Source of the DNA: Paraconiothyrium sp. Pb-2020
Taxonomy: Eukaryota > Ascomycota > Dothideomycetes > Pleosporales > Didymosphaeriaceae
Assembly (NCBI GenBank): GCA_022419385.1
Contig: JAJUBI010000007.1
Span: 715,768 to 779,767 of the forward strand
Length of the DNA stretch: 64,000 nt
Direction of reading: 5' to 3'
The notes beneath the pieces are model-generated. The model was not told the DNA's origin and made no database searches. It worked only from the letters and a program-made list of their open reading frames with translations. Positions 56,751 through 64,000 of the stretch are shown piece by piece. Made by a program: the position numbers and the translations under genes. Within the stretch, counting starts at the first letter, position 1. Every line of letters starts with the position of its first letter.

Positions 56751-57512
56751 GCTTGCAGGCGGGCGGTGGACGGAGCAGGTGGAAAGAACAGCAGGCGGCG
56801 ACGCGAAAATAACTCTCGTGGTCGACGGTGCTGCTGACAGACGCGGGTCAACGCGAGGCCCGACGTCACTTCTACTCGCTTCTGGAAGACATGCGGCTCT
56901 CTTCGATTAGCAAGCCCCGCGACCAGAGGCTGTGGCCATGTCTCTGCTCTGGACGCATATGCAGACACGCCCAGGACACCGCAGGCCCATGCGAGGCGGG
57001 CGTGGAGCATACACAAGCACCTAACTGCAGCTGGTAACGCATGGTAATCGTGATGACTAAGAAACAAGCGTACTGTGTAGAGCTGCCCCACGCCCGCGAT
57101 AGCAACAACGCCGGCCTCGCCTGGCCGCTTCGGCCCTGTCGGCGTTTGAGCGCTTCGACGGCGGGTGTTTTGGGGCCCTGTTTCCTGCGCATGGGCGTTG
57201 AAACATCCACGGCTTCTCAGACGCTTGGCTGCGCCGTCGGCGGAGGAGTGCATGTAGAGATGCGCTTGGCCTAGGCTTGGACCCTGATGGCCTGGTGAGA
57301 TCGGCGCTGGGATGATGCGACATGCCCACGCTTCCACGACCAACAGCTACTCTCTACGTCTCAACCCGCCGCCGGGCATCTCCACGAGAAACACTGACGG
57401 CCGTCACGCACGCCGGCGCCGCTGTCGCAATAAAGGCCGGTGAGTCCTCTCCCTTCCCACGCCTACAGCTTTCCTATCATCCATCTTCCGGTCTCGTTGC
57501 GCCGCCACTAGC
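56751..57512. other. Divergent promoter region, no gene seen
   Basis: About 760 bp between two divergent ATGs (UFD1-domain protein, minus; F-box-like protein, plus). GC-rich with overlapping chance frames only. Confidence 0.6.
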
Positions 57513-58883
57513 ATGGGCCCTCTCACTGTCCACAACTCCCTTCCATACGGCCTGGCCGACCTCCTCTCCATCTCCCTGGTTCTCCGACAGACGGCACCCT
57601 ACCTACCAGTGTCTTCGGTATTCGCTCTAGCCGCCACCTCCAAAGCGCTCTACCACATTGTGCATCACAGTCCCGACGTCTTCCGCTACCTGGATCTTTC
57701 CACCGTCAAATCAGCAATTGTTCCCTATGAGCCGCTCGACTCCGGGGGCACCAGCTGGCGCGCCGAACGCATGGACGAGTCGTTGACCGAGGATGAATTC
57801 TATTCTGGCCCAGTCCGGGGCATTTTCTCCAAACTGCAGCGGCGGCGTATACTACAGAATGTGCAGACGCTGGTACTGGATGGCTTAAGCGTCCCTGCAG
57901 ACCTCGTCCGAGAGATCATCGCTGAAGACACATTCAATGTTCGCATCCTCTCCATTCGGGAGACTAAGCACTTGAATGAGCGCAAGCTGCAACAGGTGTT
58001 GCGCTACGCCGTGCGACCGGGCAGGCCTGCGGGTACACCCAAGGTCAAAGGCATCTACTTTTTTGGCCAGCGCGACACCATCCAGCCAGCGCCAATACAG
58101 AAGTCTACAACCAAAAAGTCCAGGTCACCCTCACCTAAAGGCGTCATGTCATGTCAAGGAGCTCAGATTGGTGCGGAATGGAATCACAAATCCTCAGAAG
58201 CACTCAGCGCTGCACTGGCACAATCTCCAGACAAATGGTACCAATGCTCCGGGAGAATGATGCCAAAGCGAGCTTCTCTCGAATGGGCCGAAACCCTCAA
58301 GGCGTGCGAGGGCATCATCGCGTTTGACGTGGTTCTCTGCAGAGGTCCACGTCACGATCCGGCTAGAGCTTTCGTCAGTAACAGTGATAGCGAGGCATCG
58401 GGGCTACCGCACCCTGCTTCCTATCTCAGCCCTGCCATCGCGACCGTTGCCTTAGGATCAAAGGGCTGTGACACATGTCACTCATGCCCGGAAAGACCAG
58501 CCGTTTTTGGACAGTCATCAAGCTCGGATTTACCATTGCTGGGTCCTATACCGCTTCATTCTAGCTCTTTGCGAGCAGCGCAAATGCCACACACAATTGA
58601 CGGCTCCATGCCACCGCCTCTGTTTGTACGCTGCGAAGACTGTCTCAAGGGCCGTTGGTGCGAGCGTTGCCACAAATGGTGGGACGAAGATTGCTACACT
58701 GTTTCTGCTGTTGCGCAGCGCACCGAGCTACAGCAGACCGAATTCATGCAGGATGCCGCAACCGAGGGGACCGCGCAAATGCTTCCCAAGCAATCCATCA
58801 AGGTACATATGGGTCTCTGCGTTAACAGCTGCCTGGTCGGTGAGATGATGGCCGGTGCGGGCAGCAACGGCATGTGGGGATGA
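57513..58883 (+). CDS. F-box-like protein with C-terminal zinc-binding Cys clusters
   Basis: A 456-aa frame. Residues 20-62 look F-box-like (LPVSSVFALAATSKALYHIV...FRYLDLS), then helix and leucine-rich segments (VQTLVLDGLSVP, VRILSIRE, LKACEGIIAFDVVLC). There are also Cys clusters: CDTCHSCPE, and RCEDCLKGRWCERCHKWWDEDCY at about residue 370. A role as substrate adaptor of an SCF ubiquitin ligase is inferred. The start has Kozak-like context (AGCATGG). The frame ends at the TGA at 58881-58883. However, further zinc-ligand exons follow at 59090-59372, so the true 3' end may be spliced past this stop, for example from the GTCGGT donor at 58836, in phase. Confidence 0.72.
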   Translation: MGPLTVHNSLPYGLADLLSISLVLRQTAPYLPVSSVFALAATSKALYHIVHHSPDVFRYLDLSTVKSAIVPYEPLDSGGTSWRAERMDESLTEDEFYSGPVRGIFSKLQRRRILQNVQTLVLDGLSVPADLVREIIAEDTFNVRILSIRETKHLNERKLQQVLRYAVRPGRPAGTPKVKGIYFFGQRDTIQPAPIQKSTTKKSRSPSPKGVMSCQGAQIGAEWNHKSSEALSAALAQSPDKWYQCSGRMMPKRASLEWAETLKACEGIIAFDVVLCRGPRHDPARAFVSNSDSEASGLPHPASYLSPAIATVALGSKGCDTCHSCPERPAVFGQSSSSDLPLLGPIPLHSSSLRAAQMPHTIDGSMPPPLFVRCEDCLKGRWCERCHKWWDEDCYTVSAVAQRTELQQTEFMQDAATEGTAQMLPKQSIKVHMGLCVNSCLVGEMMAGAGSNGMWG

Positions 58884-59089
58884 TTCGACGAACAATACAA
58901 GCCGTCGACGTGCTAGTAATGGTCCTTCGTGGAGGTTGAGGTCGTTGGAATCAGTACACCAGCTCCACAGCTGGCTTGACGGAGCCTGACTGACTTCAAC
59001 ATCGAATACCACCATTGGAAACCATACCTGGCGCGTCGAGGTATGTGCTCAATGACTGTCCAAGAAGTATGCTGACGGTTTCTGTGCAG

Positions 59090-59372
59090 ATCATCGGCGT
59101 AAGAAGAGATTGCTTTGGTTGCGGTCATACTGTATGATTTTTATCCGTCACTAGCCTATTGTGTCGTGTTGATTTGTTTCTAGTGCATTACTTGTAAAGA
59201 GTTATTCATTCGTGCGTGCACGATCTGCCGCAGCGAATATTGTATAGAAGATAACGACGCGTCCTCGGCCACTAAGGTATGACCACACAAGCGTTTTCGC
59301 AGCGATGACTGAATCCGTGCGCAGTGCGACTGGTGTAATTATACATCAAGAAGAACAGTAGAGATGTACTAG
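59090..59372 (+). CDS. Candidate zinc-binding 3' exons of the F-box-like gene
   Basis: Three short exons with good splice sites: 59090-59131 (after TCTGTGCAG), 59184-59276 (after TTTCTAG) and 59325-59372 (after GTGCGCAG), with introns of 52 and 48 nt. Together they encode DCFGCGHT, CITCKELFIRACTICRSEYC, and CDWCNYTSRRTVEMY before a TAG. That is five ordered Cys pairs (CxxC x3 CxxC x7 CxxC, a YC, then CDWC), a pattern chance would rarely give. All exon lengths are multiples of three and in one phase. Joining them in phase to the upstream frame requires a donor such as 58836, leaving a 254-nt intron. They may instead belong to an independent small gene. Confidence 0.55.
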
Positions 59373-60177
59373 AGTAGGCCGTGGGACCAGCGGGAACCTA
59401 AAGGTACATAGGTCTGGAACACCGGGATAAGGACATGGATCGTTCAGTTCCCTTTCGGGTAGCTTTGTTAAGCGGTTGTCTCGGCGTGTAAGCATGGCTC
59501 TGGCGTTTTGGCGGTTTAGACGGCTTCATGATGGAACTGTCTTTTGAGCGATGATGGAATTCGTACCGCAGACTTTACTCACAGCGTTGCTGAAATAAGA
59601 TACCCCACTCAATATCTCCTTAGACATCATCTATATTCTGCGAACCGGGCTATATGTATACCGTTTCTTATGACAGTCCAGATGAGACTGCCGCATTGGA
59701 GTGCCCTCCTTAAAACTTGTCTCGTGCTGGAATGTTCCATATACTGTGAGCACATGATGAGGAGCAAGGTCTCGTTGTAGATATAGCTACGTACAGATAT
59801 GTTTGGTGAAGCATATCATGGGAACTATGCCCCGGGGGCGCCCGCGAGCGTTACATCACGTGACATAGAACAGGCGGAGATCCGCAATTGTGAGCTCCGA
59901 AGCGACACGAATAAACACATGGTCGCTTCTTCTACACCAGCAAACTCCACGGCCTCGTCCACTGAAACACCCGCAGACGAGCCTCACAATTTCTCTATAC
60001 TCCGCCCAATTACACGTTTTATCAGGACATTTTGGAGCCAACTGGCCTCTCCCCGCCCCACGTTCGCTATTACACTCGCGCAGCTACGTAATACGGTCCA
60101 CCCACATCTGGCACCTCTCTACATCCTCAGTTACTCATCGCATACCCTCCCATCGAACACAAACCAGTACGGTCGCG
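59373..60177. other. Intergenic region upstream of YIP1
   Basis: About 800 bp. An in-frame open stretch precedes the YIP1 ATG but is not family-like. It holds a palindromic E-box at 59856-59863. Confidence 0.6.
59856..59863. promoter_or_regulatory. Palindromic E-box TCACGTGA upstream of YIP1
   Basis: A perfect 8-base palindrome around CACGTG, the site of fungal bHLH factors such as Cbf1 and Pho4 types, 315 bp upstream of the YIP1 ATG. Function is inferred from sequence only. Confidence 0.4.
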
Positions 60178-61172
60178 ATGGCCCAGTACGGCTACGGACA
60201 AAGCCCGCCCTACGGCCAACAAAACCCACAAAACCTCCAATTCTACTCATCCTCGTTCTCGAACCAACCTGTCTCTGGCCATTCCACACCCTTCCAAGCA
60301 AATTACGGAGCTCCCCAAGCGCCGGCATATCCAACACAATATGGTGCAGGATTCAGCGCACCGGGGGTGAGCGGGCAAATGGGTGTCGGAGCGTCTGGAC
60401 TGCGGACGGGATGGTTGGCTGCATTTGGCACAGAGGGATATGACGGGGAGCCACCGCTATTAGAAGAGCTAGGCGTGAACTTCGGACATATCAAAATGAA
60501 GACACTGGCGGTCTTGAATCCTTTTGGCAGCATCGACCAGCATATCATGGATGATAGCGATATTGCGGGGCCCATACTGTTCTTCTTCATTTTTGGGACG
60601 AGCTTGCTGTTGAGTGGGAAACTGCACTTTGGGTACATTTACGGTACGTTGTGTTGTAAGTTTAGGAATCCTCGATGCTGATGGTCGGGCAGGACTCGCG
60701 GTTTTGGGAACCATACTACTCCACACCATCCTCTCTTTTATGTCCCCACCCCTTTCCGCCGCCGAAGTAGCAGCGAACCAGGACCATGGCCAGCGCGGAA
60801 GCTCGCACTTCTCCTCCTCCCTCACATATCCTCGCTCTGCCTCAGTCCTGGGTTACTGTCTGTTGCCGCTGGTTCTCGTTGCGATACTGGGCATTGCCGT
60901 ACCACTAGATGGCTTCTTCGGTTATCTGCTCACTAGTCTGGCAATTGTCTGGTGTGCATACTCCTCTAGCTCTATGTTCACGATAGTTGGTGAGTAACTA
61001 CAGGCCAAGGAAGGATTGACTCGATAGCTAATACGATGCAGGACGCATGACTTCGATGAGAGGTTTGGTGGCGTATCCCATGGTCCTGTTCTATGGGAGC
61101 TTCGGTATCATGGCGATTTTCAGCTCGAGGGGTACGGGGACGTTGGCGAAGGTTGCAACTCCAGCTGCGTAG
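60178..61172 (+). CDS. YIP1: Yip1-family Golgi/COPII vesicle membrane protein
   Basis: A multi-pass membrane protein that binds Rab (Ypt) GTPases and Yif1 in ER-to-Golgi transport. Spliced length is 297 aa. Residues 1-75 are a Gln/Pro/Tyr/Gly-rich cytosolic tail. The conserved region PPLLEELGVNFGHIKMKTLAVLNP follows, then five hydrophobic segments: ILFFFIFGTSLLL, LAVLGTILLHTILSFM, VLGYCLLPLVLVAILGIAV, YLLTSLAIVWCAYSSS and LVAYPMVLFYGSFGIMAIF, as expected for the Yip1 domain. Introns: 60644-60692 (49 nt) and 60990-61041 (52 nt). The ATG at 60178 (GCGATGG) begins MAQYGYGQ. The loop of about 45 residues after the second segment is somewhat longer than I expect for the family. Confidence 0.92.
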
Positions 61173-64000
61173 AGGCTGAAGCAACCAAAGGATGATCAAG
61201 GAAATGATTGTTGCGGAGCACGCGTATGGAAGCGCTTCACTACCCTCCAGGGATGATACCACGTAGCTTCTTCCAAACATAGATAACCATGACAAAGAGT
61301 AGAGAAAGAAACGCTGCAACAAAGCTATACCCTCTCCACGCTGGTGTGCTCCATAATTATCCTCCATGTTTGTCTGCTTTTCATTGGTCCAAGACACCTC
61401 ATCGTTGACTCTGAACCACTCAACACCATGGAGCACATTTCGACATGCGAGACTACCCTGTGACTTCGTGTTCTAGTGTGTCCAACTAACGGAACTAAAA
61501 GCGACATCCTGTATCTACTATCGCATCCAGTAGCGTTTGTCATTTGTGCCTTGTGTGCTCGAGCGCGCGCTTTTTCAGAGTAGGATTTTGGGCGGGAGTC
61601 AAATCAGCAATGGTGCATGTTACAATTGCACCTCTGACTCGAACACATTTCCAAGTCTTCAAATTCATGCAACGACCCTTTAAATTGACATACGTTCGGA
61701 TTACTCTTTTATTGAAGAATATGCAGATACATAGGAAGAAAGCAGTTCACATTTATGCCAGATCAAGGTTCCAGAAGTCCACTCTCTAGATGGACTCCAA
61801 GTCCAAAGATATAGAATGGGCAACATCGTCACCGGATGCATGCCTGTCGGCGAGAATCCTCTCGATCTACTAATAGATTTAAACGATCAGCTGTTGAAAG
61901 AGTATGTTAAAGAAAGGAGGTACACATCAGACGAGCAGTCACCGGAGCTGAAGAGAGGGCTAATCCAATGAGTGCAATAGCAATGATGCTCGAAGAGGTG
62001 AACATGTGTGAAAGTCACTTCTAGGGTTTGTTCGTTCTGATTTCTTTTCATTTGTTTCTCATAGAGTTGCGTCTCCTCCACGCACGGTTGTTATATTAGA
62101 ATGTTTCTAGTTGAGATACTGATAGCTAGAAGATCAGTGCTTTGCAAAAGTTCCTCGCCTACATTTAGATAGCTCTAGCCCAATTTCCAGCGAATTCGCT
62201 AATTCTTCACGTTCACTCTCACGAGCCAACGATCATCGTCAAGTAGGTAAAAGTAGTCGAAGTACACGTTTAAATCAATTGTTAATCTGTTAAACAAGGT
62301 ACGCTATTGTTGTCATGTTAAATATAGAGGAACATCAAAATTAACCTAGAGCTAGAAAAGGTGGTGGAGGTACCTTTTCAAACGACTATAACGATGGTCT
62401 GGGATCGACGGTCTGTTCCCTGGGCTTTAAAAGCTTTCTCTCATCACTCCAAATGTCTTCCTTACATCAGCCCGTGGCTTTGGCGTGCACCCATTGCCAC
62501 ACTACCCAACAGTTGATCTTCCACTATATCGAACCATCCCCGATCAGCTACACCGCCAACCTTCTTATTCCGGTAACTCACCAATCCCATAGATTGTAGC
62601 ACGGGAAAACGGTCTCTAGACCGTTATTCCTGTTGCTTGGTACCAAGTGAGGAGACAGCGGGGTTTTGGTTGCGCTTACCCTGGATCAGCACCACGTCTA
62701 CTCGAACAGGCAACTTTTAGAGGCCGTCCATCACTGTGCAGGAATGGCCACGTAATAGGCTGACAGGACTGTGGAGAGATCGGCATGTGAGGGTAAGGCT
62801 GCTGAGTGTGGGATGGTTGACTCATTAGTTTCCAATGACTGCAAACACTCAATGACTCGCGTCCTTACCACTGTCAAGAATCGAGATTCATTTTCTTCTG
62901 TCACCACTGTTTTCTCTAGAGAGCAATAGCCTACAGGTATTCGTTTCATTGACCGCTTTCTCTTACACTCTTACCGTAAGACAGGTAACCGCGAAGCCTT
63001 TCCTTCTCTCCACTTTCTCGTCCACAACATCTGCTCCCAAACCGCATAGATCAAGGCTGGTCGCGTCGGTTCCCTTCATAGCCCAGCCTTGGGTTGTTCG
63101 CATCCCATTCCCACTGTCTTATGAACTCGAGCGACATAGCCACCAATGAAAACATCAGGTTTTGATAGTTCACGGCCTCTTGACCACTGTCCCTGCGATC
63201 TAATTTCTTCACACAACGCAATCTATCATTCGATCAATTTCTTACTATCCTGGCGATCCCGGCATGGACATGTTACACGCAGTACCATGATCCACGGGCA
63301 CCACAATCTACTTCCACTTCACCCACCATCTTCTTCATTTCGCACCTGGACCTCACACAGACTCCTATCGGGCAGAGGGATTTCTGACCGCATATCAATG
63401 TCTCTGTGGAGTGATTAAGTGCGCGGGAGATCTCCGTATGGGGTTCCACGAGGCGCAGGTGCACTCCACGGGGACAAAGAGGAGTACGACATGCCACACC
63501 GCACAGAATCGTGGTATGGGGGCTACTCTAGTTCTGCGAGCGTGCGGACAGGGCTAGATCAGCCGTGATCTCAGATCGACCGCATAGAGGGTTGTCTCGT
63601 ACTGGCGAAGTCGGGCGTGCGGGCGCTCAAGACTTGGGGTCTGGTAGGCCATGTTTCATACCGTGCCAGAAACCCACTCGAGGTAGTCTAGCTCCCAAGT
63701 GACGAGTCCTTTCTGGGTCTCTCGTAAGCAAAGACGGCCGTGTAGAGTCTCAATCAGGCCGTGTTCTTCGTTTGGTAACAAAGCGCTGGACGTAGCCAGC
63801 GATTCAAGATATCAGACACTCATTGCCGTCACCTTCCACGGGCTATAAGTGCGCTTCTGGGTCGTAACTGCGGGGTCGGACTTGTGCAGATTATGTAACG
63901 TGGAAGCGGATGTTGAAGGCAGGAGGCGAATATCGTTATATTCGGGTGACGTGTGGGAGTTGGAACAGTTACAGGTCGGGTTCTGAATGATAAAGAGCAG
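61173..64000. other. Gene-free stretch to the window edge
   Basis: About 2.8 kb. Frames are short and none shows family features or intron-exon structure. The 61500-62400 part is AT-rich. No repeat or transposon signature is recognised by eye. Confidence 0.6.

Overview
This window is nuclear DNA of a filamentous ascomycete. Genes are split by short spliceosomal introns (mostly 44-97 nt, with GTRNGT-like donors and CTAAC/CTGAC-like branch sites). The proteins belong to fungal families: Zn2Cys6 and Con7-type regulators, ERG25, a chitin deacetylase with CBM18 domains, and a Psk1-type S6 kinase. The repeated long introns in one gene resemble the introner-like elements known from Dothideomycetes, so that class is my best guess; this is inference. 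I saw no rRNA, tRNA, CRISPR array or intact transposon.

Layout. 0-2.3 kb: tail of an unidentified gene, then RCC1. 2.3-5.1 kb: gene-free. 5.2-7.5 kb: a Baeyer-Villiger-type flavin monooxygenase carrying three mutually similar long introns. 7.7-16.2 kb: a dense housekeeping block with a mitochondrial ABC1/UbiB-family kinase, a Kelch protein, RPB10 (minus strand) and UTP17/NAN1. 17.5-18.9 kb: a PI-PLC-like protein. 20.7-22.5 kb: a secreted chitin deacetylase with an apparent 1-base frameshift. 23.7-30.6 kb: Psk1 kinase, then RTF2 and a mitochondrial PPR protein (both minus). 33.7-35.3 kb: CON7 (minus), preceded by about 2 kb of GC-rich non-coding sequence. 37.4-42.9 kb: a gene-poor stretch with one decayed-looking coding remnant. 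43.0-46.9 kb: a Zn2Cys6 regulator (minus) with an in-frame stop, divergent from an amidase. 48.3-61.2 kb: a second housekeeping block with ARP8, ERG25, PAF1, a UFD1-domain zinc-finger protein (minus), an F-box-like protein with probable extra zinc-binding exons, and YIP1. 61.2-64 kb: no gene seen.

How the genes relate. Most are independent housekeeping genes: Ran cycle, RNA polymerase subunit, rRNA processing, TOR/S6K signalling, replication fork, chromatin remodelling, transcription elongation, sterol synthesis and vesicle traffic. The accessory genes (monooxygenase, PLC-like, chitin deacetylase, TF/amidase pair) lie beside the gene-poor stretches, and two of them look broken. The TF/amidase pair shares a 618-bp divergent promoter with repeated CCGGAA triplets and is the only local regulatory pairing the sequence suggests.
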